A DNA stretch of 64,000 nucleotides from Pseudomonas sp. MN1F. GTDB taxonomy: Bacteria > Pseudomonadota > Gammaproteobacteria > Pseudomonadales > Pseudomonadaceae. Shown here one piece after another: positions 34,523 to 44,281 of this stretch. The DNA lies in NCBI RefSeq assembly GCF_009391885.1, contig NZ_VZII01000002.1:35898-99897 (forward strand). Direction: 5' to 3'. Position numbers and translations under genes: made by a program. The stretch's first letter is position 1. The number at the start of each line of letters is the position of its first letter. The notes under the pieces were generated by a model that worked only from the letters and a program-made list of their open reading frames with translations, was not told the DNA's origin and made no database searches.

Positions 34523-36649
34523 ATGGGTGATCATGCGATGGAATCCCTGCTGCGCCCGGCAGTGGAGTTGTACACCGTGGGCATATGTGCCGGTGCCGGC
34601 GCGCTATGCCTGCATTCGCCCTGGGCAGTGGCGTTGTCACCGGAGATTGGCGCCGGCATGGCCCTGGCCTATACCGCCTTCGGCCTCAAGCGCCTGAATG
34701 AGGCCCGCATTGTTTTGCGTTATCGGCGCAACATCCGCCGCCTGACCCGCTACTCGCTGACCAGCCGACAAATCCCGGTCAGCAGCAAGCGCCTGTTCAT
34801 GGGCCGTGGCTTTCGCTGGAGCCGCCTGCACACCCAGCGCTTGCTAGAGGCGCAAGACCCCGCGCTCGCCCGCTACGTCAACCAGTCGGTTGCCTACCAA
34901 TGGGCACGGCGCCTGGAGCACGTTCTGGAAAAAGCGCCGCCAGGGCTCTCCCTCCTGCCTCGCGTGACCGCCTGGGATAGTCCCCTCAATCCGGTACGAC
35001 CGCTGCCGCCCGTGGGCGGCTCACCGCTGCTGCATGGCGTTGAGCCCAACGAGCAGGAAGCCTCCTTGCCACTGGGCGAACGCGTGGGTCATACCCTGGT
35101 GCTGGGCACCACCCGGGTCGGCAAGACGCGCCTGGCCGAGGTCTACATCACCCAGGACATTCACCGACCAAGCCAAGAAGTGGTGATTGTCTTCGACCCC
35201 AAAGGCGATGCCGACCTGCTCAAGCGCATGTACGTGGAAGCACGACGTGCCGGCCGTGAGCACGAGTTCTATGTCTTCCACCTGGGCTGGCCGGAGATTT
35301 CCGCACGCTACAACGCCATCGGCCGCTTCGGTCGCATTTCGGAAGTGGCCACCCGTATCGCTGGCCAACTGAGCGGCGAAGGCAACTCGGCGGCGTTTCG
35401 TGAGTTTGCCTGGCGTTTCGTCAACATCATCGCCCGAGCCCTGATCGAGCTCGGCCGGCGCCCCGACTACCTGCAGATCCAGCGCCATGTGGTGAACATC
35501 GACGCGCTGTTCATCGAATACGCCCAGCACTTCTTCGCCTGTCATGATCCGCAGGCATGGGAGACCATTGTGGATCTCGAAGCGCGGCTCAACGAGAAGA
35601 ACGTGCCGCGGCACATGATCGGCCGCGAAAAACGCGTGGTCGCCATCGAGCAGTACCTGACCGCCAAGCGCCTCTTCGACCCGGTCATGGATGGCCTGCG
35701 CTCGGCGGTGCGCTACGACCGCACCTACTTCGACAAGATCGTCGCCTCGCTGCTGCCGCTGCTGGAAAAGCTCACCAGTGGCAAGACGGCACAGTTGCTG
35801 GCCCCAAACTACGCTGACCTCGACGATCCGCGACCGATCTTTGACTGGCTGCAGGTGATCCGCAAACGCGGCATCGTCTACGTCGGCCTGGATGCGCTGT
35901 CCGATGCCGAAGTCGCCTCAGCGGTCGGCAACTCGATGTTTGCCGACCTGGTCTCTGTCGCAGGGCACATCTACAAGCACGGTATCGATCACGGTCTCCC
36001 GAACTCCTACAGCGCGACCGACAAGGTGCCCATCAACCTGCACGCCGACGAGTTCAACGAGCTGATGGGCGATGAGTTCATTCCGTTGATCAACAAGGGT
36101 GGAGGTGCCGGTATCCAGGTCACCGCCTACACGCAGACCTTGAGTGATATCGAGGCACGCATCGGCAGCCGGGCCAAGGCCGGCCAGGTCATCGGCAACT
36201 TCAACACCCTGCAGATGCTGCGCGTACGGGAAACCGCGACCGCCGAACTGCTGACCAATCAGCTGCCCAAGGTCAACGTGCAGACACGCAGCCTGGTCTC
36301 CGGCGCGACCGACACGGCGGACCCCGATGCCCGAACCGACTTCACCTCCTCCTCTCAGGACCGCGTGACCACCGCCGCCGTGCCGCTGATCGAACCCGCG
36401 CACATCATCGCGTTGCCGAAGGGGCAGATGTTTTCGTTCCAGGAAGGCGGGCAGCTATGGAAGGTACGGATGCCGCTGCCCAAACCAGCCAGGGACGATG
36501 CGATGCCGGCTGACCTTCAGGCCCTCGCTGCGCGTATGCGCGAGTCCTACAACGCCAACGCGGGAAGTTGGTGGAGCAGTACCGGAGGTGCGCCGACGGT
36601 CGACTTCGACCCCGAGATGCCACCACCTGGGCGTAAACACGCCCCGTGA
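34523..36649 (+). CDS. traD: Type IV coupling protein TraD, SXT/TOL subfamily
   Basis: 708 residues. Two N-terminal membrane helices (residues about 15-55), then the hexameric ATPase: Walker A GTTRVGKT (195-202), Walker B VIVFDPKGDADLL (about 221-233), and late motifs VQTRSLVSGATD and MFSFQEGGQLWKVRMP. It brings the relaxase-DNA complex to the secretion channel and powers transfer. GAGGAA precedes the ATG. Full length for TIGR03743. Confidence 0.95.
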   Translation: MGDHAMESLLRPAVELYTVGICAGAGALCLHSPWAVALSPEIGAGMALAYTAFGLKRLNEARIVLRYRRNIRRLTRYSLTSRQIPVSSKRLFMGRGFRWSRLHTQRLLEAQDPALARYVNQSVAYQWARRLEHVLEKAPPGLSLLPRVTAWDSPLNPVRPLPPVGGSPLLHGVEPNEQEASLPLGERVGHTLVLGTTRVGKTRLAEVYITQDIHRPSQEVVIVFDPKGDADLLKRMYVEARRAGREHEFYVFHLGWPEISARYNAIGRFGRISEVATRIAGQLSGEGNSAAFREFAWRFVNIIARALIELGRRPDYLQIQRHVVNIDALFIEYAQHFFACHDPQAWETIVDLEARLNEKNVPRHMIGREKRVVAIEQYLTAKRLFDPVMDGLRSAVRYDRTYFDKIVASLLPLLEKLTSGKTAQLLAPNYADLDDPRPIFDWLQVIRKRGIVYVGLDALSDAEVASAVGNSMFADLVSVAGHIYKHGIDHGLPNSYSATDKVPINLHADEFNELMGDEFIPLINKGGGAGIQVTAYTQTLSDIEARIGSRAKAGQVIGNFNTLQMLRVRETATAELLTNQLPKVNVQTRSLVSGATDTADPDARTDFTSSSQDRVTTAAVPLIEPAHIIALPKGQMFSFQEGGQLWKVRMPLPKPARDDAMPADLQALAARMRESYNANAGSWWSSTGGAPTVDFDPEMPPPGRKHAP

Positions 36650-36682
36650 TCCCCTGACAGCCCGCGAACACCCGGGAGCATT

Positions 36683-37411
36683 ATGCCTACTGCCCCAACC
36701 AATCCTCCTCAGACACAACGACGACCAGGGCTGATCTTCGGCACGCTTGAGCTGTGCCTGCGATTGCTCGGCCTCCTGTTTGCTTCCCTGCTGCTCTCCA
36801 TCCTGTTGGAGTTTGTGGGCATGCTGTGGTTCTGGCCTGACCAAGGCTGGCATCACAGCCATGCCATGTGGCTGACTGAACTTGGCTGGCTCAGCAGCCA
36901 CTTTAAGAGTTCGCTGCTGGTGCAGGAGCCGGCACAAGCCACCGCGAAAATCCTTGAACACCTCAACGACTGGGTCGTGTTGCGCTCAGGATGGGCGCAA
37001 TCGGACGCACACCTGAAACTGCTCAGTCGCGAGGCGTCGCTGCAAGGACAGCTTGCTCAAGCGTACGTCGCTGGCCAGGACTACCTCCTGGCTACCCTGT
37101 TCACGGTCTTCACGTTCGTGGTGCGCTTAACCGTTCTCACTCTGGCCACGCCCCTCTTCTTGCTTGCGGTGCTCACCGGCATGGTCGACGGGTTGATGCG
37201 GCGCGACCTGCGTAAGTTCGGGGCGGACCGGGAGAGCAGCTTTGTTTATCACCGAGCCAAGCGGACGTTGCTGCCGTTGATCTTGAGCCCTTGGGTGATC
37301 TACCTCTCACTCCCTTGGTCTGTGAATCCCATTTTGGTATTACTGCCATGCGCCGCACTGCTTGGGTGGATGGTGGCGATCACGGCTACAACGTTCAAAA
37401 AATACCTTTGA
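36683..37411 (+). CDS. Integrating conjugative element membrane protein, PFL_4697 family
   Basis: 242 residues with membrane segments near residues 20-50, 145-175 and 195-240 (LLGLLFASLLLSILLEFVGM, LTVLTLATPLFLLAVLTGMV). Conserved cytoplasmic motif DGLMRRDLRKFGADRESSFV and YHRAKR. TIGR03747 pattern, always after TraD. Role in the inner-membrane complex inferred. The accessory hotspot begins after it. Confidence 0.88.
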   Translation: MPTAPTNPPQTQRRPGLIFGTLELCLRLLGLLFASLLLSILLEFVGMLWFWPDQGWHHSHAMWLTELGWLSSHFKSSLLVQEPAQATAKILEHLNDWVVLRSGWAQSDAHLKLLSREASLQGQLAQAYVAGQDYLLATLFTVFTFVVRLTVLTLATPLFLLAVLTGMVDGLMRRDLRKFGADRESSFVYHRAKRTLLPLILSPWVIYLSLPWSVNPILVLLPCAALLGWMVAITATTFKKYL

Positions 37412-37501
37412 ATGACTGCATTCGACCCATTGCTGCCCTTCGTGGAGTACAGCTAGCAGCCAGAATCGGTCAATCGCAGAGTCTACGGAGGTGTGAGCGG
37501 C

Positions 37502-38743
37502 TCAGTCTTCACCAGTGAGAGCGTGCAAAGCCGTTTCCATTGTGACCGCCCCATCATCGGCCAGCGAGGTCAGCATCGCCAGCATTGTCTCGCAGCGCTG
37601 AAGGAAGAAGTCGCTAGCAACATCGTCCCAATCGTCGTCTTTGGCTAAGTGGTAAACGCCCATTAGGCTGAGCCTTGAGCTAACTTCTATCACCGGGCCG
37701 TAAGCGTCACGCTCATGAATAGTCAGATGCCAGTCCGGGGAGCCGAGGTGATCACCTAGCGACCTAACGAATTTCTCAAGTAAAGCCCTCTGTTCAGGCT
37801 CTAGGCCGCATCCATATTTCCAAATGCCCAGTCCTACTATGAGATCCGGAAGGCCCGGGTTAGCTGGTAGTAGTTCGTACGCCTGTCTAGCGATGACACC
37901 GCACAAGAAGACCAAGCTACTGTCGGTAGTTGAACGTGCAGCGGGTGTCAGAGTGCCCCCAAAAAAAGCAGGCGGTGAAAGCGGCCCCGTAGGTTTCCGA
38001 AACTGAAGCTTCGCGGGAGCAACGTCTCCACCGGACCTCAATGATTCACTGAGTGCTTTCGAGGCTATGGCACCTAGTTTCCTCATTCCTTCCTGTAAGC
38101 GATCAAATGCTGGAAGTACGACAATATCCGCAAGATCGATACGGGTACCACTCATGTTCTGGTCCTTGATGAAAGTGAGCAGGCTACTAGCCATGAACGC
38201 TAGGGCGCTGCCGCTGCTGCGTTTGTGAGTTTGAGACAGATAACGGGCTATGTCCCTCCAGAAGCAAATAGATCCCTTCCAGTGTTCTGGCGGAAGCGTG
38301 GCGTGGGTCAGTAACGTAATGCCCTTGATCTTCTCGCGGCGCTTATCCAAGTAACGTTGGTAAAGGGTCAACTGATCTGTATAGGCGACACCGTCATCGT
38401 CTAGGTGCGCAGTGAAGGGTGCCCAAGTTTTGTTCTCGATAATGATGAAGATGCCTGGGCCCCGACCTACCAGGTCGGGGCGCTTGTTAGTCGCGCTATC
38501 GTGGCCATGGCCGATGACGTGTTGAGTTTCCCACTTCACCGCGCGTAGGTCTTTAGCGGGAGCCCGTGCAACCGAATCGAGAAGGAACACGTCACGGATG
38601 ATTACTGGTAGCTCCCCGGCCAGCGTGGCCTGCCGCAACCACTCGGCTAGTGCTTCTGTAAGGTAATCTTCAAGTGGGCTGCGTTGCTCCCGTTGGCGGT
38701 AATGATACAGTTGGGAAAGAAAACTCATAGGCGATTCATCCAT
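37502..38743 (-). CDS. PD-(D/E)XK nuclease-family protein, hotspot cargo
   Basis: About 413 residues from ATG 38743 (a second ATG lies at 38728). The N-terminal half is a PD-(D/E)XK fold of the PDDEXK_4 type: EDYLTEALAEWLRQA, then NKRPDLVGRGPGIFIIIENK, giving the D and E-x-K of the active site, and YTDQLTLYQRYLDKRR. The C-terminal half (IGKALS... to ALHALTGED) is unassigned. It lies opposite to the transfer operon and interrupts it at a known insertion point of these ICEs. A DNA-cutting defence or maintenance role is inferred. Confidence 0.8.
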   Translation of the reverse strand: MDESPMSFLSQLYHYRQREQRSPLEDYLTEALAEWLRQATLAGELPVIIRDVFLLDSVARAPAKDLRAVKWETQHVIGHGHDSATNKRPDLVGRGPGIFIIIENKTWAPFTAHLDDDGVAYTDQLTLYQRYLDKRREKIKGITLLTHATLPPEHWKGSICFWRDIARYLSQTHKRSSGSALAFMASSLLTFIKDQNMSGTRIDLADIVVLPAFDRLQEGMRKLGAIASKALSESLRSGGDVAPAKLQFRKPTGPLSPPAFFGGTLTPAARSTTDSSLVFLCGVIARQAYELLPANPGLPDLIVGLGIWKYGCGLEPEQRALLEKFVRSLGDHLGSPDWHLTIHERDAYGPVIEVSSRLSLMGVYHLAKDDDWDDVASDFFLQRCETMLAMLTSLADDGAVTMETALHALTGED

Positions 38744-39107
38744 GTTTTTGCCGACGCCCCTCGCGGCCCTTCGCGGGGGACAGCATTCGGCCAAAAGCAT
38801 ACCGTCGACGCGGTTCTGATTTAGCCGATAGTCAATGATCACAGCATGCGACTGCATATCTAGAGTTATTCTGGCTTATTGCTTACACCTATATCCCAAT
38901 ATACCCCTCTAATTTTCCGTAATCATGCCGAAGACATTAGTGTCAGGCTTCGTTGGCGGCCTACCACTAACTCTCTCAGGATCGACCTCAATCCGCGTTC
39001 ATGTTGACAGAGAGCTCTATGACCGATATTCGCCGTGCAACGACCCTGCGCCAGGGTTAAGCTTCTCTGGCGTCGAGCCCAGATATGAAATTTAACAACA
39101 CTGAGAT
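38744..39107. other. Gap inside the cargo block
   Basis: Upstream region of the nuclease gene plus the tail after the next gene. AT-rich between 38870 and 38940, which could hold a promoter for the nuclease. No gene seen. Confidence 0.4.
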
Positions 39108-41087
39108 TTACAATGGGTTGCTCTCGACCTCAAGCCCAAGCTTTTCTAAAGCCTTTCTGTGTAATTTTTGAAACCGCCATTCGGCATAACGCGGTTTGAG
39201 GTTGACTGGCTTTATATCCCATTTGGTACCGGCTATCCGCAGAATACCACTCGACAGTGCCACAGCAAATATAACCCAGCCTAAAGAAGCTTCGTCTACT
39301 TTGAAGAGCCCAAGCGCGGCAACTGCACCCTGACCTAGCCATACTGCCACGGAGAGGGCTGTAGCCTCGCGGCCTGCCTGCCTTTTGCAATCCCAGTAAG
39401 TATTTTTTCTTACTGCCTCAAGGTCGCCGGAAAGAGCACCTATTCTAGATTTCGCCACATTAAGCTCTTCGCTGATAGCGTTTTTGTCCTCTAATGCTTC
39501 TTTACGTATGTCATCTGAAACGCGAGCAATCGTCTCAGTGATTTTCTCATCAGTAAGTGCGGCTTCATCCCCTAAAGTCAGCCTCGTCAATTCGATCTGC
39601 ACGTTATGACTACTACGCAGAAGTTGATGGTCTCTCGCAGAGATTTTTCCTTCTTTCTCTAGCTTCTCTGCTTCTATTAATACCTTGTCCCAAAATCCTC
39701 TTGGCGGCCGTGCTGCTGCATATGCAAAAGCAAGAACCTCTTTTTGGGGTAGGGCTGGCGCACCCTGCGGCGCCTTTAACCAAGCTGTATTCGCCAAGCT
39801 GAAATCAGTTATTACACTTGAAACCTCACGAGACATTTGGAAGGATTTACCATACTCAAACGCAGCTTTTGAGAAAGAGGTGTTACTAGTTACCAATACC
39901 GCCTTAGCTTTTTCAAGTGATCGAGGAGAACTGTCTCTTCTAAGAACGTAGACGCTGCGCACCGATCGAATATCATAATCTTTGGCGCGCGGATTGTTAT
40001 AATCAATTTCATCACTCAGTACAGCGTCGAAAGCCTCAACGGCAATTTCAAACTTATGGTTCTCCTCGCTATAAGAGGGAGTTGAGACGGCAAGCACACC
40101 ACTTCTCTCCAAAATTTCTTCTGCTTTACCGGCTATCATCAGCAAGTCAGCTTTTTGCTTACCCGATTTTCTTGCCTCATTAACAATTGTGCCTCGCCCC
40201 TTGTAGGAATCGATGAAATCAGCCGAACTATTTATAGAGTAGGTAAGCTCATCATATGTATGCGAGAAATAGCGCACCTTACCATTCAAGCGCTGAACTA
40301 AAGAAATTACTTCTTTGATCGCCTGTTCCTCACGCTCGCCCTCAAGCCCCAGTAGCTGGATTAACAATGGTGTATCTAAGTAGAAAGTAACGTCATTATA
40401 CGTGTCAGAGACCGAGTGTAAATCCGGGCAAAGCAATGCGTTGGCCAACATGTGACCTTGCATAAGCATGGTGAATGAATTAAAAAGATTTGGCTGGCTC
40501 TGCAAAGCCTCAACAAAATGGCCAACCAGCGCCAGTTGCCAATTTGCATTACGTCCGATGTCGGGTAGCGTAGTGCCTCTAAGGTACGATTTCAGGCATG
40601 GAATGGAAAAGTGGGACAGGAAGTTAACTAAACTTTCAGTTGCCTCATCCTCAGATAGCACTCGCCCAATAGTACCTGTTGAAAAACCTATCAGTTCATT
40701 TACAATCAATGAAATATGTCGACTAGCGTCCGCCTTGGCCGCTGTCAAGTCGCTTTCAGGGAAGCTATCATTACAGGTGAACAGTCCATCACGCTTTACC
40801 AGAAGGCCTTCTTTTGCCAAACGCTGCAATACTACCTGCACGGTTCTAGGTGGAATTTTAAGACCACAGGAATCCGAAAGCCTTTCTGCCACGGCCACAT
40901 CATTTATCTTGCTGGGCGGATCATTAGCTAGAACATCTATAATGTAAGGACGTATATAGTCCAGATAGTCTCCACCGCTATTAATTCTGACTTTGAGCAT
41001 AGCCAAGCTACAGAGCGCCTCTGAATTGCTCAATTGATTATCCTCAACAGAAATTTTTGTGCGGTGCTCGCGTGTTGTAACTTGCAA
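39108..41087 (-). CDS. Large hypothetical protein: winged helix, possible PIN-like domain, coiled coil, two membrane helices
   Basis: 659 residues. Residues about 40-105 look like a winged helix (VAVAERLSDSCGLKIPPRTV, VVLQRLAKEGLLVKRDGLFT). Around 232-250, NDVTFYLDTPLLIQLLGLEG has the beta-strand-Asp-helix start of a PIN-like nuclease, with further acidic residues later. Residues 520-580 form a coiled coil (ISEELNVAKSRIGALSGDLE) and 590-640 two membrane helices. AT-rich compared with the ICE core. The combination of DNA-binding, nuclease-like and membrane parts is that of a defence effector, but I do not recognise a named system. Confidence 0.6.
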   Translation of the reverse strand: MQVTTREHRTKISVEDNQLSNSEALCSLAMLKVRINSGGDYLDYIRPYIIDVLANDPPSKINDVAVAERLSDSCGLKIPPRTVQVVLQRLAKEGLLVKRDGLFTCNDSFPESDLTAAKADASRHISLIVNELIGFSTGTIGRVLSEDEATESLVNFLSHFSIPCLKSYLRGTTLPDIGRNANWQLALVGHFVEALQSQPNLFNSFTMLMQGHMLANALLCPDLHSVSDTYNDVTFYLDTPLLIQLLGLEGEREEQAIKEVISLVQRLNGKVRYFSHTYDELTYSINSSADFIDSYKGRGTIVNEARKSGKQKADLLMIAGKAEEILERSGVLAVSTPSYSEENHKFEIAVEAFDAVLSDEIDYNNPRAKDYDIRSVRSVYVLRRDSSPRSLEKAKAVLVTSNTSFSKAAFEYGKSFQMSREVSSVITDFSLANTAWLKAPQGAPALPQKEVLAFAYAAARPPRGFWDKVLIEAEKLEKEGKISARDHQLLRSSHNVQIELTRLTLGDEAALTDEKITETIARVSDDIRKEALEDKNAISEELNVAKSRIGALSGDLEAVRKNTYWDCKRQAGREATALSVAVWLGQGAVAALGLFKVDEASLGWVIFAVALSSGILRIAGTKWDIKPVNLKPRYAEWRFQKLHRKALEKLGLEVESNPL

Positions 41088-41652
41088 TTCTGACTACCTT
41101 GTACTTTTGGTTATGTATACATCTGAGTGCCTACGCAATATTAACGCAGGAGTATTTTTTCAACGTTGATTCAAAAGGTAGCGCAACGCCACCAGCGAGT
41201 CCAGAGACAGTCACCGGGCATGGCCAAATTGTTCGCGGCGCGATTTCATTAGGACGGCTAGAGCAGACGTCGCCTGAAGCCTACCCGCCTGCGTGAAATG
41301 ATGGAGCGCGTCGGTGCCCTTCTGGGTCTGCACATTGTCAATCAAGCAGCACACCTGAATCGCCCCTGGTTTCATAGACGCGTTCAATTGTCTGACTATT
41401 GCCAATTAGCCAATTCTGAATGAAGGAAGCGGGTCGGAAGTCTCCTGACCCGAATGGCGGCTTTTGGCCGAAAGCAGCCTCTGGCGGACCTACCCTATGG
41501 GTCGAAAGTCGACGATTGCGGGATGGTCACGGGCGCACTAGAGCTTGATTCGAGGGTGTATGTTAGGGTGAAACGGGAGGCCCGCGTGGCCTGCCTCCCC
41601 AGCTAATGTCGCCACCTAATGCACCTACACGCCCGACTCCTCAGGTAATTTC
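41088..41652. other. Gap between cargo and the XRE gene
   Basis: 565 bases with no supported gene. 41440-41500 contains CCCGAATGGCGGCTTTTGGC and similar short dyads common in Pseudomonas intergenic DNA. The left part should hold the promoter of the minus-strand cargo gene. Confidence 0.45.
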
Positions 41653-42072
41653 ATGACATTGAAGTCATCGTTTGCCAATGTGCTTCGAGTGCTACGCAGT
41701 CAGCGCAACATCACCCAGCGCGGATTTTCCGACACAACCAGCCGCACCTACTTGTCCAAGCTCGAAACTGGTAGATCGAGCATCACACTGGACAAACTTG
41801 AGCAGCTTAGCGAGAGATTGGAACTGAGCCCTTTGACGCTGCTGGCGTTGACGCTGAGCGAGGATACGGGGCAGACGGCAAATGAGTTACTTGGCAGGAC
41901 CAGGAACGAGATTCGAGCACTTGAGTCGGAGGGTCGAATTCCAGGACTACAGGCCACACTGGGGGGCAATTTAGCTGAGCCCTCTTTGCCGGCCAGTTCA
42001 CGCAATCCTCGACCGAAGATGCCCCCGCGCGCTCCGTGCGCAATTCAGGCGGAGCTGTCATTCTCCGACTGA
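41653..42072 (+). CDS. XRE-family regulator of the ICE hotspot
   Basis: 139 residues; helix-turn-helix at 5-60 (SFANVLRVLRSQRNITQRGF, YLSKLETGRSSITLDKLEQL), then a short tail with a conserved-looking LGRTRNEIRALESEGRIPG. Located directly before the RAQPRD operon, a common position for XRE genes in this class. It may control the second transfer operon or the cargo. Confidence 0.85.
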   Translation: MTLKSSFANVLRVLRSQRNITQRGFSDTTSRTYLSKLETGRSSITLDKLEQLSERLELSPLTLLALTLSEDTGQTANELLGRTRNEIRALESEGRIPGLQATLGGNLAEPSLPASSRNPRPKMPPRAPCAIQAELSFSD

Positions 42073-42282
42073 TGACTGACTAGCCTTTCAGGTGCTCGCT
42101 GCAGCGTTAGAAATAAGCCTGCAGCGCCGGCAGGTCCGCATCGCCCCTCAATACCTCACTCCAGGCTCACCCCACTTCTGCCCAACGTCGCCAGAAAGCG
42201 AAAGGCCAAGAATCCTTTTAACTCGTGCCTCAACTCGCCCGCTCGGTAATGGTGGCGACCAGAGATTGCTCTGGAGCCTGCC

Positions 42283-42618
42283 ATGAGGACGTATGCCTTC
42301 CCGTTGCTTGTGATTTGTCTAGCAACCCTTCCGGCTGTTGCGCAAGAAAGTCGCGAGCGCTCGGATCTGGGGCTCGTGCAACGCCAGTTCACTGCCATCG
42401 ACCAGTTGGCCGAGCGTGCGGAAAGCAGCTCAGACGATGCAGTTGGAACGCGCTATCGCTTCGACTATCCGAGGTTTGCGGCAGACCTAGAACGTGTGCG
42501 TGAAGGCATCCAACAATACTTATCGCCCTCCCGCGCGCAGCCGGCTGACCTGGTCGAGCTGGCCGGTCAGTACCGTGCTGAAGCACCCCACTCGAGCCCC
42601 TCCGATGAGCATGACTGA
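42283..42618 (+). CDS. RAQPRD-family integrating conjugative element protein
   Basis: 111 residues with a signal peptide (YAFPLLVICLATLPAVAQES) and the name-giving motif in the form SRAQPADLVELAGQYR, preceded by RYRFDYPRFAADLERVREGI. Periplasmic; role unknown. First gene of the second transfer operon, overlapping the next by 14 bases. Confidence 0.9.
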   Translation: MRTYAFPLLVICLATLPAVAQESRERSDLGLVQRQFTAIDQLAERAESSSDDAVGTRYRFDYPRFAADLERVREGIQQYLSPSRAQPADLVELAGQYRAEAPHSSPSDEHD

Positions 42619-42844
42619 CGCTCAACTCAGCGCGTTCTCGGCTGTGGCCGGGTTTGCCCCGCAGCTCAGTTCGATGCTGTGGCGCTCCTCGGTGCTGGTG
42701 TTGGCGTTGCTCTGGTGCACCTGGGCCCTGTGGACCGGCTACCGCGGTTGGGCGGCCGGCAACATCAATTTCGGCGCGCTAGGCGGCAGCACACTGCGCC
42801 TGGTTATTGCCCTGATCGTGCTGATGTTTTTCATGCTGTCGTAA
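42605..42844 (+). CDS. Integrating conjugative element protein, PFL_4701 family
   Basis: 79 residues, two membrane helices (VLVLALLWCTWALWTGYRGW and LRLVIALIVLMFFML). TIGR03758 pattern. Small inner-membrane component of the mating apparatus, TraA/VirB2-like by position but not shown to be pilin. Confidence 0.85.
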   Translation: MSMTDAQLSAFSAVAGFAPQLSSMLWRSSVLVLALLWCTWALWTGYRGWAAGNINFGALGGSTLRLVIALIVLMFFMLS

Positions 42845-42859
42845 TCAGGAGACCCCGTC

Positions 42860-43237
42860 ATGAAACTCTCCCGTCGCTGCAAACTTCCGCTGGTCTCGCT
42901 GTGGGCAACCTATACAAAAGCCCTGTTCGGTGGCTTGGTGCTGCTGAGCTCGACGCCAGCCTGGGCGGACCTGCCGACCATGGAAGCACCTTCCCGCGGC
43001 GAAGGATCAGGCCTGATCGACACCATCAAGAACTACGCCTACGACGGCGGCATCCTGCTCGGCCTGTTGATCGCTACCCTCGCCTTCCTCGGCGTGGCTT
43101 GGCATTCGCTCACGGTCTACGCCGACGTGCAAAACCAGCGCAAGACCTGGAAGGACCTCGGCGCCGTGGTCGGCGTCGGCGCGCTGCTGGTGGTAGTGAT
43201 CCTGTGGTTCCTCACCAAAGCCGCCACGATCCTGTGA
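42860..43237 (+). CDS. TIGR03745-family conjugative transfer protein
   Basis: 125 residues: signal peptide ending AWADLPTMEAP, then two membrane helices (GGILLGLLIATLAFLGVAWH and LGAVVGVGALLVVVILWFLT). The arrangement is that of VirB2-like pilins, which is inference. AGGAG precedes the start. Confidence 0.87.
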   Translation: MKLSRRCKLPLVSLWATYTKALFGGLVLLSSTPAWADLPTMEAPSRGEGSGLIDTIKNYAYDGGILLGLLIATLAFLGVAWHSLTVYADVQNQRKTWKDLGAVVGVGALLVVVILWFLTKAATIL

Positions 43238-43244
43238 GGTTGCC

Positions 43245-43646
43245 ATGTCCGACGTCCCTGCCACTCTCCCCGACGGCACGCTGACCTTCCTGCCGGAACG
43301 CCTCAACCGCGACCCAGCCGTCCTGCGCGGTCTCACCAACGACGAGATGTGGGTCGCGCTGATCGTAGGTGCCGTACTGGGCCTGATTCTCGGCGCACCG
43401 CTGGCGGTGGCCACCGCCTCCATCGCCACCCTCCCCACCTGCATGTTCCTGTGTATGGCGCTGGTGCTGCTTGGCGGCGGCAAACTGATGCGTCGGGCCA
43501 AGCGTGCCCGCCCCGAAACCTGGTTGTACCGGCGCCTACAGTGGCAACTGGCAGTGCACTGCGGCATCAGCAGTCAGTACCTGATCCTACACTCCGGCCC
43601 GTGGACGGTCCGGCGCACGCGCCGGCCTGTGTGGGTTGCTCCATGA
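43245..43646 (+). CDS. TIGR03750-family conjugal transfer protein (TraL/VirB3-like)
   Basis: 133 residues. Motif TFLPERLNRDPAVLRGLTND followed by two membrane helices and RRAKRARPETWLYRRLQWQL. Fits the VirB3/TraL-like inner-membrane subunit that works with the ATPase. Overlaps the next gene by 4 bases. Confidence 0.88.
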   Translation: MSDVPATLPDGTLTFLPERLNRDPAVLRGLTNDEMWVALIVGAVLGLILGAPLAVATASIATLPTCMFLCMALVLLGGGKLMRRAKRARPETWLYRRLQWQLAVHCGISSQYLILHSGPWTVRRTRRPVWVAP

Positions 43647-44281
43647 GCCGTTTCCGCAACAAAGTCGATGCGCAGCAGGCGCATATTCTCAGCCTGCGAC
43701 TCGCCGTGGCAGTTCTGGCGCTGCTGTGCAGTGGGCTGTGGTACGGCTGGCAGTCCGCCCCTTCCGAACTGACCATTCATGTGCCGCCGGATCTGCGCTC
43801 CGGCAGCACACGCAGATGGTGGGACGTGCCGCCCGAGAGTATCTATGCCTTTGCCCTGTATATCTTCGGCCAACTGAACCGTTGGCCCACCGACGGCGAG
43901 GTCGACTACCACCGCGCGATCTTCGCCCTGCAGCCCTACCTGACACCGGCGTGCAAGACCTTCTTCGATGGCGACTTTGAGTACCGCAAGGCGGCCGGCG
44001 AACTGCGCGGCCGCGTACGCGGCGTGTACGAGGTGCTGGGTCGTGGCTACAGCGACGATCCCGAGCTGCGGGTAAAGCAATTGGATAAGCACAGCTGGCT
44101 GGTCAAGCTCGACCTCAATGCCGACGAATACTACGCCGCCGAGCCGGTGAAGCGCGTGGTCGTTCGCTACCCCCTGCGCGTAGTGCGCTTCGACGTCGAC
44201 CCTGAGCACAACAAATGGGGCCTGGCCCTGGACTGCTACGAAGGCACACCGCAGAAGTTGACACTGCCTGGAGGTGCGTGA
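43643..44281 (+). CDS. Integrating conjugative element protein, PFL_4703 family (TraE/VirB5-8 like)
   Basis: 212 residues; one N-terminal membrane helix (LAVAVLALLCSGLWYGWQSA), periplasmic domain with TIHVPPDLRSGSTRRWWDVP and VYAFALYIFGQLNRWPTDGE. TIGR03746 pattern; bitopic core-complex protein. ATG 43643 follows the GAG-type site within the preceding gene. Confidence 0.9.
   Translation: MSRFRNKVDAQQAHILSLRLAVAVLALLCSGLWYGWQSAPSELTIHVPPDLRSGSTRRWWDVPPESIYAFALYIFGQLNRWPTDGEVDYHRAIFALQPYLTPACKTFFDGDFEYRKAAGELRGRVRGVYEVLGRGYSDDPELRVKQLDKHSWLVKLDLNADEYYAAEPVKRVVVRYPLRVVRFDVDPEHNKWGLALDCYEGTPQKLTLPGGA

Noticed and set aside
41211..41405. 64-codon minus-strand frame upstream of the XRE gene
   Set aside because: No recognisable domain, no clear start site, and intergenic-type dyads follow it.
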